Shown: positions 1 through 9,061, counted from the stretch's first letter. The stretch is 64,000 nucleotides of DNA from Paenibacillus fonticola DSM 21315 (GCF_000381905.1 NZ_KB907247.1:68798-132797), one strand, 5' to 3'. Translations and numbers: made by a program. The notes: generated from the sequence alone by a model not told the origin.

Positions 1-24
1 AGGAGATATGTACAAGGAGGGTGC

Positions 25-96
25 ATGAGACGGCACACGAGGAAATACACAAGACGGCGCACAAAGAAGCACAAGGAGGTACAAACCGGGAGTTAG
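25..96 (+). CDS. Possible 23-aa basic peptide (uncertain)
   Basis: A very short open frame begins with ATG four bases after AAGGAGGG and encodes a strongly basic peptide rich in Arg, Lys, His and Thr. The reading frame is also open back to position 1, so this could instead be the 3' end of a gene starting outside the window. The DNA is low complexity (repeated ACAAG and GACGGCGCAC-like words), so the frame may be accidental. No family recognised. Confidence 0.2.
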   Translation: MRRHTRKYTRRRTKKHKEVQTGS

Positions 97-169
97 TCCG
101 TCTTTTTCAGGGCATTCCTGCATAAACTGGGTGGTGAAGCAATTGAAGCGCTGCCTGGAGGGATAGAGA

Positions 170-937
170 ATGCGGATTAGAAGGGGATGGCACAGCCGAA
201 GAAGGGGAAAGCTCAGCAAAGCGAATATTTGGCTCATTGTCTTCATCTTTGTTGTTACAGCCTTCGTGCTGTTTGGCCAGTATGTGGAGCGCAATATGAT
301 CGGGCCCATTAAACATCTGGCCCAGATCCGGGTGAAGCAAATCGCCACCGAATCGATCAATGATGCGATTGCGGCCCAAGTGGCCAACCGGGAGCAAATT
401 GACAACCTTATCGATTGGAAGACCGATTCCTCCGGCAAAATTACCGGATTCATGCTCAATTACTCCGCACACATGCAAATTACTTCCGATACGATCCAGA
501 CGGTTCGTTCTACGATTGATGAAGTGTCCAGGCTGTCGGAGCATATCCCTCTAGGACAGGCGCTGGGCAGTCCTATTCTGGCTTCCTTTGGCCCCAGTAT
601 TCCGATCCGCATCGAGCCGAAGGGCGATGTCAAGGTCGATTTGAATACCCGCCGTCAGGAGGCGGGGATCAACATGATTCTCGTCGAAGTATTTCTGCGG
701 GTGCGTACGGAACTGGCCGTGGTCGTTCCTTTTGACATGGGAGCACAGTCCGTTGAGACGGAAATACCGGTATCTTATATGCTGGTAGTCGGCGATGTGC
801 CTATGTATTACTACGACAGCAAAGGCAACCCTGTCGGGGAGAATGGCGTGAGTGCGCCGAATATTGCTTTGCCTTCTATTCCCGGGACCGGACAACCGAA
901 TACCCATAGCGGGAATGAAGTCCAAAGCGAGCATTAA
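170..937 (+). CDS. yunB: Sporulation protein YunB
   Basis: This is a 255-residue protein recognised as the YunB family, a sporulation protein under mother-cell control in B. subtilis whose biochemical role is unknown. A basic N-terminus (residues 1-20) is followed by one membrane segment (about 22-40); the rest is extracytoplasmic, with the conserved stretch around IRIEPKGDVKVD and a C-terminal Ser/Pro/Gly-rich tail. The ATG follows GGAGGG by about ten bases. It converges on the lytH-like peptidase gene, and lipA lies just beyond, similar to the B. subtilis yunB-yunA-lipA neighbourhood as I recall it. Confidence 0.9.
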   Translation: MRIRRGWHSRRRGKLSKANIWLIVFIFVVTAFVLFGQYVERNMIGPIKHLAQIRVKQIATESINDAIAAQVANREQIDNLIDWKTDSSGKITGFMLNYSAHMQITSDTIQTVRSTIDEVSRLSEHIPLGQALGSPILASFGPSIPIRIEPKGDVKVDLNTRRQEAGINMILVEVFLRVRTELAVVVPFDMGAQSVETEIPVSYMLVVGDVPMYYYDSKGNPVGENGVSAPNIALPSIPGTGQPNTHSGNEVQSEH

Positions 938-1119
938 GCAATGATCGCTTATATAGAATTAAGTGAAGCTATCCGGGTTTTATTAGAAAGAAACATAATA
1001 AAGTTTTTTTCGCAAAAAGAGTGTCAGCCTGAGGCTTAATGGAACTGTTTAGCAACTACGAGTTCTCTGCTAGAATTGACGGAATCGGTTCAGAAACGAG
1101 CCCATCAACTCGTAAAAGG

Positions 1120-1150
1120 AAGCCTCCGTCATTCAGGAGGCGCGCTTTTT
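1120..1150 (+). terminator. Hairpin terminator between yunB and lytH
   Basis: GCCTCC and GGAGGC form a stem with an eight-base loop, followed by CGCGCTTTTT on the plus strand. It overlaps the stop codon of the minus-strand lytH gene. It would end transcripts from yunB. Confidence 0.6.
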
Positions 1151-2206
1151 GCTCTTTTTCGCAAGCTCCTCTCTTTCCCACTGCCTGAGAAGCGGATACG
1201 GGTTAAAGGCCCATTCACGGCTTCCGGTATCCCGGTAAATGCCATAATGAAGATGGGGTGGGAACCTGCCCTGTGTCCCAGGAGGGCCATAGCCGCTGCT
1301 GCCAACCCAGCCTATCGTCTGTCCCGGGATGACCGTATCACCGATATTAATCTTTTTTTCAAAGCCTTGCAGGTGTGCGTAATAATGATAGCGGTTATTT
1401 AAATCACGAATTCCGATTCTCCAGCCGCCATAGGGATTCCATCCCTTGGTCTCCACTATCCCATAGCAGACGCTGCGCACAGGCACGCCATACGAAGCGA
1501 ACAAGTCCGTCCCTTCATGGATCCGCACCCCTCCCCAGCCGCGCCGGTCTCCCCAAGTATCGCGATAAGTATAGGTGCTCTTTACGGGAAGCGGAAAGGC
1601 ACTGTCGGACAAATCAATGCGTTCAAAGGTGCGGTAAATTTTGGAAAATTGGCGAATGCGCTCTACGGAGGAATCATTTTTATAATAACGCCACAGCGCA
1701 ATGCGGATATCATCGTCACTGTAGCCGAATGTCAGCAAATAAGCTGCTACCGCATATAGGGCATCCCTGTCATTTTTCGGATCTGCTACTTTGTCCGCCG
1801 TAGCGTCTTTGCCTATCCCTCCAAACAGCGCGATCGTAGCGGGATTCGTATCGCCGGAATCAGGGTTGGATGGTCCTGCCCACATCGTTTCTTTAATGCG
1901 GATACCTATTAATTTGCTGTTTTTTTCAGAGTTTTGCTGATTTCGGGGAGTAATAGTCCGCTCATACTGATCGATGGCAGCAAGCCAATGCCATGGAATT
2001 TGCGTTAGTAATCCAATTTCCTCATATAGACTCCGTCTAAGCTCGTATGAGCTTTTGGGCAAGGAAGTGCCAGGCTTTCCGGGAGCTTCTGCTGCCGGCG
2101 CGCCAAAACCGGGTATCATCCAGAACGATGTCAAGATTGCTACGCCAATTAGGCTAGTAAAAAGTTTGCCGGCAAATCTGCTGACGCCTACAAAAATCGA
2201 CCTCAT
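1133..2206 (-). CDS. lytH: M23 metallopeptidase, LytH-like spore cell wall hydrolase
   Basis: This 357-aa protein has an N-terminal membrane or signal segment (residues 10-35), a middle helical region, and a C-terminal peptidase M23 (LytM/lysostaphin) domain at about 215-340. The zinc-ligand motifs are visible: H-x3-D in RIHEGTDLFA and H-x-H in PPHLHYGIY, with the YHYYAHL stretch between them. In B. subtilis the homologue LytH (YunA) is an L-Ala-D-Glu endopeptidase that trims spore cortex peptidoglycan under SigK. Adjacency to yunB supports that assignment over a general autolysin. ATG start follows AAGGAGGG by about 11 bases. No clear SigK promoter was found by eye. Confidence 0.85.
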   Translation of the reverse strand: MRSIFVGVSRFAGKLFTSLIGVAILTSFWMIPGFGAPAAEAPGKPGTSLPKSSYELRRSLYEEIGLLTQIPWHWLAAIDQYERTITPRNQQNSEKNSKLIGIRIKETMWAGPSNPDSGDTNPATIALFGGIGKDATADKVADPKNDRDALYAVAAYLLTFGYSDDDIRIALWRYYKNDSSVERIRQFSKIYRTFERIDLSDSAFPLPVKSTYTYRDTWGDRRGWGGVRIHEGTDLFASYGVPVRSVCYGIVETKGWNPYGGWRIGIRDLNNRYHYYAHLQGFEKKINIGDTVIPGQTIGWVGSSGYGPPGTQGRFPPHLHYGIYRDTGSREWAFNPYPLLRQWEREELAKKSKKRAS

Positions 2207-2271
2207 TTTAGAGATTTCCCTCCTTAAAGTTTACGCCGGTAAAATACTAATACTAACGACGCTTGCTTAGA

Positions 2272-2307
2272 GTTTGACAAAAGATGTTTTTTTATTCCAT
2301 TTGTCAA
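2272..2307. repeat. Inverted repeat in the lytH/lipA divergent region
   Basis: TTTGACAAA and TTTGTCAA(G) form an inverted repeat of eight to nine bases around a T-rich spacer, midway between the divergent lytH and lipA genes. It could be an operator or simply two overlapping -35-like elements pointing in opposite directions. Confidence 0.35.
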
Positions 2308-2329
2308 GGGGGTTTTTCCAGCAGATTCA

Positions 2330-2338
2330 TGGTATAAT
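2330..2338 (+). promoter_or_regulatory. Extended -10 promoter for lipA
   Basis: TGGTATAAT is a TG-N-TATAAT extended -10 about 45 bases before the lipA start. No good -35 lies 17 bases upstream, which is common for extended -10 promoters. Confidence 0.55.
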
Positions 2339-2381
2339 AATGGCGCTATAGCTTATTTTATGAGAAGGAAGGTCTCTATTC

Positions 2382-3281
2382 TTGTCTAAATTAGCAAAAG
2401 AACCGAAGCCGGATTGGATTAGAATCAAGTTGACAACTGGGGATAATTATCAGGAAATCAAAGAGATGATGCGTTCGAAGACATTACATACGGTCTGTGA
2501 AGAAGCGCGTTGTCCCAATATATATGAATGCTGGGCAAATCGTACGGCTACATTTATGATACTTGGCGATATATGTACGAGGGCTTGCCGCTTCTGTGCA
2601 GTGAATACTGGAATGCCTACGGAGCTGGATCTGCAAGAGCCTGAACGGGTAGCAGAAGCTGCCGAGAAGATGGGCTTGCGTCATTGCGTAGTTACGAGTG
2701 TGGCCCGGGATGATTTGAAGGATGGAGGGGCGGCTATATTTGCCGAAACTGTTCGCGCGATTCGGTCGCGGCTGCCGTTATGCAGTGTCGAGGTGCTGAT
2801 TCCTGATTTTCTCGGCAATGAGGAATCGCTGCGGACGGTCATGAATGCCAAGCCGGATATTCTCAATCATAATATTGAGACGGTGGAGCGTCTTTCCGAT
2901 CGCGTGCGTGCCAAGGCAAAATACCGCCGTTCATTGGAACTGCTGCAGCGTGCCAAACAGATGCAGCCGGACATCCCTACGAAATCCAGCATTATGCTTG
3001 GAGTAGGGGAAGAATGGGCGGAAATATTGCAGGCGATGGATGATCTGCGTGCTGTGGACTGCGATATTTTGACGATCGGTCAGTATTTACAGCCCTCCCC
3101 GCAGCATTTAACAGTCGAGAAATACTACCGGCCGGAGCAGTTTGCCGAGTTAAAGGAAGAGGGCATGAAGCGCGGCTTCAGTCACGTGGAATCCGGGCCG
3201 CTCGTCCGCAGCTCTTATCATGCTCACGAGCAGGTTAAGTCTGCGAAGAAAAACCAGCAGAGCGTTCCGGCAGAAATTTAA
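2382..3281 (+). CDS. lipA: Lipoyl synthase
   Basis: LipA is a radical SAM enzyme that inserts two sulfurs into protein-bound octanoyl groups to make lipoyl cofactor for 2-oxoacid dehydrogenases and the glycine cleavage system. The 299-aa protein shows both Fe-S motifs: the auxiliary cluster C-x4-C-x5-C ([12 protein letters not shown]) and the radical SAM C-x3-C-x2-C (CTRACRFC), plus the conserved RSSYHA near the C-terminus that supplies the auxiliary-cluster serine. The start is TTG, nine bases after GAAGGAAGG. yutD follows 24 bases later, giving a small operon closed by a terminator. Confidence 0.97.
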   Translation: MSKLAKEPKPDWIRIKLTTGDNYQEIKEMMRSKTLHTVCEEARCPNIYECWANRTATFMILGDICTRACRFCAVNTGMPTELDLQEPERVAEAAEKMGLRHCVVTSVARDDLKDGGAAIFAETVRAIRSRLPLCSVEVLIPDFLGNEESLRTVMNAKPDILNHNIETVERLSDRVRAKAKYRRSLELLQRAKQMQPDIPTKSSIMLGVGEEWAEILQAMDDLRAVDCDILTIGQYLQPSPQHLTVEKYYRPEQFAELKEEGMKRGFSHVESGPLVRSSYHAHEQVKSAKKNQQSVPAEI

Positions 3282-3305
3282 GGCAAGGCAAGAGGGGGAT
3301 ACCGG

Positions 3306-3638
3306 ATGATCCAGATCGGTGGCAGAACATACGAGCTGATTCAAAATTACAAAAATGCTTGGGACGCAGAGGCGTTTAAGCAGCGGTATAGTGAAGTACT
3401 GGATCGGTACGACTATATTATAGGAGATTGGGGTTATGAGAAGCTGAGGCTTAAAGGGTTTCTGCGGGATAATCACCCCAAAGTAAACCGGGACACCGCA
3501 TTTTCGGGGATTACGGATTACATTAACGAATACTGCAATTTCGGCTGCGCTTATTTTGTTCTCCAGAAGACGAAGGAGAATAAGGAGGGCAAGGGCCAGA
3601 AGTCTGCATCTTCGCATACAGAGACGGCTTCCGAGTAA
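3306..3638 (+). CDS. yutD: YutD family protein
   Basis: This 110-aa protein is recognised as the YutD family (DUF1027), small proteins of unknown function common in Bacillota. Typical features are the RYDYIIGDWGYEQLR-like centre, GFLRDNHPK, and the C-terminal YINEYCNFGCAYFVL segment with two cysteines. It lies directly downstream of lipA, as in Bacillus, so it is probably co-transcribed; a role linked to lipoylation is only suggested by position. The gene ends within a strong terminator hairpin. Confidence 0.88.
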   Translation: MIQIGGRTYELIQNYKNAWDAEAFKQRYSEVLDRYDYIIGDWGYEKLRLKGFLRDNHPKVNRDTAFSGITDYINEYCNFGCAYFVLQKTKENKEGKGQKSASSHTETASE

Positions 3639-3657
3639 TCGGAAGCCGTCTTTGTTG
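3623..3657 (+). terminator. Terminator of lipA-yutD
   Basis: Ten-base perfect stem GACGGCTTCC / GGAAGCCGTC with an eight-base loop followed by TTTGTTGT. It overlaps the last codons of yutD. Confidence 0.88.
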
Positions 3658-3676
3658 TCTAGCGGCCAAGACAGGC

Positions 3677-5119
3677 TTATTTGACTTTAAGCTTCAAGCT
3701 GCCTTGCTGATAGCTCCATTCAATAGCAGGATACTGCTTCTTAAAATCGTGGAGCTCAATATAAGCTTCATCGTTAACCATTTTAACGCTGCCTGCGCTC
3801 CGTTTGAACTGCTGCACATTCCCTGCATTTCCGGTTATGGTCAGCACCCCTGTATTCGTTGTCCAGGATGCTTGGCCGTCTACAAGAGCGGCAAGGATCC
3901 GGGAGGGAGCGTATACTTTCTTTCCCTCCTGGACGGTGTCGATATAACCGTTGAAAGATACGTTGTTAATCGTAAACTCGGAAGGGCTTCCGGCCACTTC
4001 CATATTTTTAAGCCCGATTTGACGCATAGCTGTAATGAGCTGAGCAGCTGAATTGCGGTTGACTTCCACGTCTGGAGTGAGGCCGACATAATTGAAATCC
4101 TCTAGCTTCGGCGTGAAATATTTCATGATCGTTAATTTAAGAGACCCGCCGCTGGACAGAGCAAAAATATTTTGAATTCGCGCTTTGCCAAATGTTTGGG
4201 AGCCGACTAGAGTCGCTATTCCGTTATCGCGCAGCGCTGCAGCCAATATCTCGGAGGCGCTGGCGGTGGCTTCATTTGTCAGGACCACGACAGGTATGCC
4301 GATGGAATTGCCGCCTGTAATTTTAATCTCCTCCAGCTCGCCGCCCTGGCTTTCAGTGTACATGAGCACTCCGTCTTTGATGAACTGCTTGGCGATATTG
4401 TGGGCGGATTCAACATAACCTCCCAAGTTGTCGCGCAGGTCGAGAACGAGTGCTTTCATGCCTAATTTGCGAAGCTTGCTCATATGTACAGCGAATTCTT
4501 CGTCTGCCTGATCAGAGAAAGTAGAGACGGCGATATATCCGATATCGCCTGAGGAGATCAGACGGCTCGTAACGGCTGGCAAAGAGAAGTGCCCACGGGT
4601 TACCTGGTAGGTGAGCTGACTGCTTCCCCGTTTGATGGAAATGCTCACTTTAGTATTTTCCGGCCCCTGGATCAAAAAAATATCCTCAGGACTGCTTACT
4701 TTATTTCCATTGATCTTGGTCATAATATCGCCTTTACGCAGCCCGGCAGATTGGGCCGGGGAACTATCCAGAACTTCTGTAATGTATAAATTGTCATTTG
4801 CATAACGGATTAATACCCCAATGCCGACATATTCCTGATTAAGCTCATCTTCGAAACCCTGCAGTTCTTCTTCTGTGAAATAATCGGAATAAGGATCATC
4901 CAGAGTATAGACCATGCCCCGGATGGCATTCTCGATAAATTCATCTTGCTGGACGCCTTCAATGTTGTTGTCACTTAAATATTGAAGTACCTCGTGAATA
5001 ATGCCGATATCGTAAAAATCCGCAGCATCGCTCGTGGATTGGGCTGCTTGTACTGCTTGAGGTAAACAAAGAGTGAGGAAAAGGAGAGATAGAGCTGTTT
5101 TGTGCCATAATTTTTTCAT
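3677..5119 (-). CDS. S41 family C-terminal processing protease (CtpB-like)
   Basis: This 480-aa secreted protease has a signal peptide (residues 1-25, ending VQAAQ), a PDZ domain (about 85-165) and an S41 tail-specific protease domain (about 180-355). The catalytic serine region TASASEIL and lysine region TFGKARIQ are both present, with Gln four residues after the Lys as in CtpB. The C-terminal 110 residues contain a copper-amine-oxidase-like N-terminal domain repeat, frequent in Paenibacillus exported proteins and probably wall-associated. In B. subtilis, CtpB cleaves SpoIVFA during sporulation signalling; whether this paralogue does so cannot be told here. ATG start preceded by AAAGGACG. 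Confidence 0.88.
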   Translation of the reverse strand: MKKLWHKTALSLLFLTLCLPQAVQAAQSTSDAADFYDIGIIHEVLQYLSDNNIEGVQQDEFIENAIRGMVYTLDDPYSDYFTEEELQGFEDELNQEYVGIGVLIRYANDNLYITEVLDSSPAQSAGLRKGDIMTKINGNKVSSPEDIFLIQGPENTKVSISIKRGSSQLTYQVTRGHFSLPAVTSRLISSGDIGYIAVSTFSDQADEEFAVHMSKLRKLGMKALVLDLRDNLGGYVESAHNIAKQFIKDGVLMYTESQGGELEEIKITGGNSIGIPVVVLTNEATASASEILAAALRDNGIATLVGSQTFGKARIQNIFALSSGGSLKLTIMKYFTPKLEDFNYVGLTPDVEVNRNSAAQLITAMRQIGLKNMEVAGSPSEFTINNVSFNGYIDTVQEGKKVYAPSRILAALVDGQASWTTNTGVLTITGNAGNVQQFKRSAGSVKMVNDEAYIELHDFKKQYPAIEWSYQQGSLKLKVK

Positions 5120-5187
5120 AATAATAAAAACGTCCTTTGCTATGTAATAACTATATCATACAGGTAAAAAAGGGAAAATTATATAGG

Positions 5188-5215
5188 AAAACGGATGTTT
5201 GTCAGACATCCGTTT
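5188..5215 (-). terminator. Hairpin downstream of nadK
   Basis: Ten-base perfect inverted repeat AAACGGATGT / ACATCCGTTT just after the minus-strand nadK gene and ahead of ctpB. The U-tract on the minus strand is short (TTTT within the stem end), so termination strength is uncertain. Confidence 0.6.
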
Positions 5216-5234
5216 AAAAAAAAGCGATTCATTT

Positions 5235-6038
5235 TTATCCGAGAAAAGCGTTGCGTACACGATCCCAAAAAGGGAAAGGCCGATAGCGGACAAAGCTGAT
5301 GCTTTGTTTCGAAACTTGACAGCGCACCGAAATGAGATCGCTTATCGGATGATTGATATGATCCAACGTGATCAGCAAATTTTGTTCCTTGCGCGAATAA
5401 ATGTTGCAGTGATGGTGTTCGGGAAGCACTAAGGATGACCCGATCGTCCGGAACACCCGGTTATTGATCGAAGCGATCTCGGAAATTTGCAATGCTTTGA
5501 TGGAGGGATGAATGATAGCTCCGCCAAGACTTTTGTTGTATGCCGTACTTCCGGAAGGGGTGGAAATGCAAAAGCCGTCTCCCCGGAACATTTCGAACAT
5601 CTGGTCATTAATATCCACTTGGGCTACGATCGTTCCATCGACCCCCTTAAGTGTAAATTCATTCAGACAAATATGCGAGGAGGTTCCTGACTTCTTCTGG
5701 ATCTCCAGCTCAATCAGCGGATAACGAACGATTCGGGGCTTCAATACCGATTCGTCTTTATGCCTGGCAATCATATCCACAAGCTCGGGAATTTCATTGG
5801 CTTGCCAGTCGGCGAAAAAACCGAGATGCCCTGTATGTACCCCTACAAACGAGATGGACGGAATACGGTCGATAAACGTATGGAAAGCGTGGAGCATCGT
5901 GCCGTCTCCTCCGATAGAAACGACGATGTCCGGTGACTCTGCATCCAACTGAAGACCGTTTTTTGCGGCCAATTGATGGAACTTCTCACTTAATTCCACG
6001 GACAATTGATCGCCACGGTCAAGAACGTAGTATCTCAA
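5235..6038 (-). CDS. nadK: NAD kinase
   Basis: NadK phosphorylates NAD+ to NADP+ using ATP or polyphosphate. The protein (267 aa from the chosen start) carries the GGDGTML motif, the conserved CLNEF segment and the glycine-rich SGSTAYNKSLGGAI region that binds NAD. It most resembles the B. subtilis NadF (PpnKA) branch, beginning RYYVLDRGDQLS. The TTG at 6038 is preferred over upstream in-frame codons because AAAGGAG sits nine to ten bases before it and the family starts at this point. Confidence 0.95.
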   Translation of the reverse strand: MRYYVLDRGDQLSVELSEKFHQLAAKNGLQLDAESPDIVVSIGGDGTMLHAFHTFIDRIPSISFVGVHTGHLGFFADWQANEIPELVDMIARHKDESVLKPRIVRYPLIELEIQKKSGTSSHICLNEFTLKGVDGTIVAQVDINDQMFEMFRGDGFCISTPSGSTAYNKSLGGAIIHPSIKALQISEIASINNRVFRTIGSSLVLPEHHHCNIYSRKEQNLLITLDHINHPISDLISVRCQVSKQSISFVRYRPFPFWDRVRNAFLG

Positions 6039-6262
6039 GATGACAGGCTCCTTTGTATTAGATATCAGAAAGTATAAAATTCGAAGCATGAGCTTCCTGG
6101 TATCGCGAGAAAAACTGCCGCTGATCGCGGTTTTCGGGGGAAGTAAATCGGCAGACGTTTGTCATACATCCTCATACATTCTTCGTACATCCTCATATAT
6201 CCTACTGTTAAGATCATAATCAATTCTGAAACAGAACACAATGTTTCATTTTCCCGCTGCAC

Positions 6263-7483
6263 TTACCGCCGCTTCCCTATTCGCTGAATGAATCGAACGA
6301 GAAAAGACAAAATAAGGAGAAGCGTTATTAGGGTTAAAAAGACGAAAAAGCCGCTTGAAATTCCGCTCCAGGATGTAACGGACTCTTCTCTGGCCATGGT
6401 CAGCCAAGTGCCGGAGGCCGGCGGGCTCATAAGCGGATTCCATATGACCAGCAGCAGTACGGCCGCCATTATACCGTGAATGAAGCGAGCTGCCAGAAAG
6501 GGGACATAGCGCAAGTCCGCACCGTTCAGAATGCTCGCTACCTGAGCGTGCACAGACAGTCCCCCCCAAGATAAAATAAATGCCGCCGCGGCAGCTTTAT
6601 ACATGAGCGGGACAGTGGCCGGAGCGGCGGAGGCTTTGGCGCCAAGCGTTACCTCGAACATTCCGCCCACTAAAGATTCAGCCAAGGCAGGCGGCAGGCC
6701 TGCTACGCTCAGGATGGCGTGCACGGCAGAGTACAGCAGAGCCATTAACCCTGAAGCATTTAGCAATTCCAGCATGACAGCGAAAAAAACGACCAGCCCG
6801 CCGACGACCGTCATAAGCTGTAATGCGGAGTACACGGCTTGTTTCAGCAGTTCGCCAAGGCTGCGCCCGTCGTTCAGGCGCGCTTCATGCATCGCCTGGA
6901 GCGCCAGCTTAATGCTGAACCTTGCTGAGGGTTGAGGGATAGAGGGGCTGCCGCTGAGCTTGTCTTCCTTTGTGCCATAAAAACGCATGAAGCAGCCCAA
7001 TACAAGGGCGCTTCCGTAATGAGCAAGTGCAAGGACTCCTGCCAGCTTCGAATTGCCAAAGAAGCCGACGGATACTGCGCCAATCAGAAATATCGGGTCG
7101 GATGTAGTCGTAAACGCGACGAGCCGCTCGCCTTCCACACGGCTGATAAGCCGCTGTTCACGGAGCTGGGTTGCCAGTTTGGCGCTGACAGGGTAACCCG
7201 AGGCAAAGCCCATCGCGGCAACAAAGCCGCCGCTGCCGGGAATACGGAACAAAGGCCTCATAAGAGGATCGAGCAGCTTCCCTAGAAAATGGACAATACC
7301 GAAGCCAAGCATTAGCTCGGAGATGACGAAGAAGGGAAACAGGGATGGAAACAACACTTCCCACCAAATGGAAAGCCCCATGACGCCGGCCTCCCATGAA
7401 GCTTTAGGATATGTCAGCATCAGGATGCCGAACGCAGCCATGGAAAGCAGCAGGAGCAGCATCGCTAATCGCGTTTTGTTCAT
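6263..7483 (-). CDS. ylbJ: Sporulation integral membrane protein YlbJ
   Basis: This 406-aa polytopic membrane protein (about eight to ten hydrophobic segments) matches YlbJ, a nucleoside-transporter-type gate domain protein needed for normal spore development in B. subtilis. Conserved stretches are LFPSLFPFFVISELML, RPLFRIPGSGGF and GFASGYPVSAKL. The start at 7483 follows GGAGG by eight bases and gives a length close to the 408 aa of the B. subtilis protein; the upstream in-frame ATG at 7507 lacks such a site. Confidence 0.9.
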   Translation of the reverse strand: MNKTRLAMLLLLLSMAAFGILMLTYPKASWEAGVMGLSIWWEVLFPSLFPFFVISELMLGFGIVHFLGKLLDPLMRPLFRIPGSGGFVAAMGFASGYPVSAKLATQLREQRLISRVEGERLVAFTTTSDPIFLIGAVSVGFFGNSKLAGVLALAHYGSALVLGCFMRFYGTKEDKLSGSPSIPQPSARFSIKLALQAMHEARLNDGRSLGELLKQAVYSALQLMTVVGGLVVFFAVMLELLNASGLMALLYSAVHAILSVAGLPPALAESLVGGMFEVTLGAKASAAPATVPLMYKAAAAAFILSWGGLSVHAQVASILNGADLRYVPFLAARFIHGIMAAVLLLVIWNPLMSPPASGTWLTMAREESVTSWSGISSGFFVFLTLITLLLILSFLVRFIQRIGKRR

Positions 7484-7552
7484 GAGAAACGCCTCCACAA
7501 TCTTCATAGTGGAGTGTATGACATTGTTGGGACAAACAGCACAAAAAAATAA

Positions 7553-7566
7553 AGAAAGCGATTACA
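7553..7566. promoter_or_regulatory. cre-like (CcpA) site
   Basis: AGAAAGCGATTACA agrees with the catabolite-responsive element consensus TGWAANCGNTNWCA at 13 of 14 positions (first base differs). It lies between divergent ylbJ and the small ORF at 7661. No functional evidence beyond the match. Confidence 0.35.
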
Positions 7567-7660
7567 AAATATACTGTATTTTTGAAGCAATTATGTTAGA
7601 ATAAAAATCATAGATGTATACTTCATGGGGCAAAAATCTCAGATGGATGGAGTGTTGGCT

Positions 7661-7756
7661 ATGAGTTTTGTAGCAGGTGTTCTTGTCTGCGCCTTTGTAT
7701 ATGTTATCCGTGTTTCCCGCGTCCATTCCAATGAAGAGGATTGGCGAAGTTATTAA
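7661..7756 (+). CDS. Small single-span membrane protein, 31 aa
   Basis: The ORF encodes 31 residues: a hydrophobic segment (about residues 3-18) and a charged C-terminal tail containing HSNEEDW. It has a GGAG about eight bases before the ATG, and a good terminator begins 33 bases after its stop, which argues for a real short transcript. I do not recognise the family. Topology suggests a membrane peptide with a cytoplasmic tail. Confidence 0.5.
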   Translation: MSFVAGVLVCAFVYVIRVSRVHSNEEDWRSY

Positions 7757-7788
7757 CTATAGCAGCAGGTTGATCCTGTTTTTACGTA

Positions 7789-7820
7789 AGAGCTCCGGTA
7801 GGAGCTTTTATTTTTTTTTG
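7789..7820 (+). terminator. Terminator after the 31-aa ORF
   Basis: Stem AGCTCC / GGAGCT with a four-base GGTA loop followed by a run of ten T residues. Confidence 0.85.
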
Positions 7821-7872
7821 CTATAATTGATACAGAGTTAAAAAATACAATGTGAAAGTTGGAGAGGATCTC

Positions 7873-8250
7873 GTGAATCCAAGTTTAAGCATTTATGATA
7901 ACCTGGGCGGAGAGAAGGTCATCCGGCGGCTTGTGGAAACTTTTTATCCTAAAGTCCAAGCTGATCCTCTGCTCGGTCCGTTGTTCCCCGAAGATATCGA
8001 TCCGGTGATGGAGAAGCAGTATATGTTTTTGTCCCAATTTTTTGGCGGACCCTCTTTGTATTCGGATACTTTTGGACATCCGATGATGAGAGCGAGACAT
8101 CTTCCTTTTCCGGTCACACGCGAAAGGGCCGAAGCGTGGCTGGCCTGTATGACTGAAGCATTGGAGGAGATTGGAGTTGAAGATGCGCTAAGGGACTTTG
8201 TCATTGCACGATTGTCTGGTCCTGCTTTTCATTTCGTGAATACGCCTTGA
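7873..8250 (+). CDS. Truncated hemoglobin (group II, YjbI-like)
   Basis: A 125-aa 2/2 globin, soluble and heme-binding. Key features match B. subtilis YjbI (trHbO): the E-helix region FLSQFFGGPSLYS, the proximal-histidine segment MRARHLPFPVT and the G-helix WLACM. Likely roles in the family are O2 or NO chemistry; YjbI has also been linked to biofilm TasA protection in B. subtilis. The GTG at 7873 is preferred to the GTG at 7852 because GGAGAGG stands five bases upstream of it and the family N-terminus begins here. Confidence 0.93.
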   Translation: MNPSLSIYDNLGGEKVIRRLVETFYPKVQADPLLGPLFPEDIDPVMEKQYMFLSQFFGGPSLYSDTFGHPMMRARHLPFPVTRERAEAWLACMTEALEEIGVEDALRDFVIARLSGPAFHFVNTP

Positions 8251-8296
8251 TTGAGGATGATGCGCCATATGGCAGCGATAGAAAGGAAGTTATCGT

Positions 8297-8995
8297 GTGG
8301 AAATGCAACCATTATACAATATCAAGATCAACTGCGCTTATTGTGAAAATGAGTTTTCCACGTCACGGGTACGGCCAAGCCTTAAACGGGCCATCCGGAC
8401 GGACAGCGATTTTTGCGGATACTACCGGGAGTTGAACCCCGATTATTACGTGGTAAGAATTTGCCCGTCCTGCGGGTTTGCCTCGACGGAAAATTCGAAT
8501 GACCGGTTGACGGAACGCCAGCGTAATGAATTTGCAAAGCATATCGGCAGCCGCTTTGTAAAGCGCGATTATGGAGGTTCAAGAGACTGGGACAACGCGC
8601 TTGAGACGTACAAGCTCGCCCTGCTTTGCGCGCAGACGATCGGCGAGAAGGAGAGAATTATCGCTAGTCTGCTGCATCATATTGCCTGGTTGTACCGCTA
8701 TAAGGAAGATCATGAGCAGGAGCAGCGTTTTTTAAAGCATGCGCTGAATTCGTACATAAAAGTGTATGAGAATGAAGGTGCCGGGGATAATGATGCCCGT
8801 CTTATGTATTTGATCGGCGAATTAAACCGGCGGGTTGGTGCATATAATGAAGCTGTCAAATGGTTCTCCAGAGTTATTAATGACAAGCGGATTATGGATG
8901 CAGCCATGATTCGCGCTTGCCGGGAGCAGTGGGCGCTGCTTCGTGAGGAAATGCAGGCGAAAGGTGAGGAATTGACGGAAGAGGTACAGGGTTAA
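8297..8995 (+). CDS. DUF2225 family protein
   Basis: The 232-aa protein begins with a zinc-ribbon-like module: NCAYCENEF and ICPSCGF give two C-x2-C pairs within the first 60 residues. The rest is helical and TPR-like (about 95-225), with tandem WLYRYKEDHEQEQRFLKHAL and YNEAVKWFSRV segments. This layout matches the DUF2225 family, common and uncharacterised in Bacillota. GTG start, seven bases after AGGAAG. Confidence 0.85.
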   Translation: MEMQPLYNIKINCAYCENEFSTSRVRPSLKRAIRTDSDFCGYYRELNPDYYVVRICPSCGFASTENSNDRLTERQRNEFAKHIGSRFVKRDYGGSRDWDNALETYKLALLCAQTIGEKERIIASLLHHIAWLYRYKEDHEQEQRFLKHALNSYIKVYENEGAGDNDARLMYLIGELNRRVGAYNEAVKWFSRVINDKRIMDAAMIRACREQWALLREEMQAKGEELTEEVQG

Positions 8996-9029
8996 ATCCC
9001 GATATGTTTATCATTCACGTGTTAAGTTC

Positions 9030-9061
9030 AGAAGAGGCTGTCCATTAGAACGGCCTCTTCT
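9030..9061. terminator. Hairpin after the DUF2225 gene
   Basis: AGAAGAGGC / GCCTCTTCT perfect nine-base stem with a 14-base loop. No T-run follows on the plus strand. The 140 bases downstream contain only two diverged copies of a GTCGGCAG...TTATC...GTTCGT block (near 9103 and 9189). Confidence 0.45.

Noticed and set aside
6065..6262. 65-aa minus-strand frame between nadK and ylbJ
   Set aside because: No supporting start site or domain, and it overlaps the nadK start.
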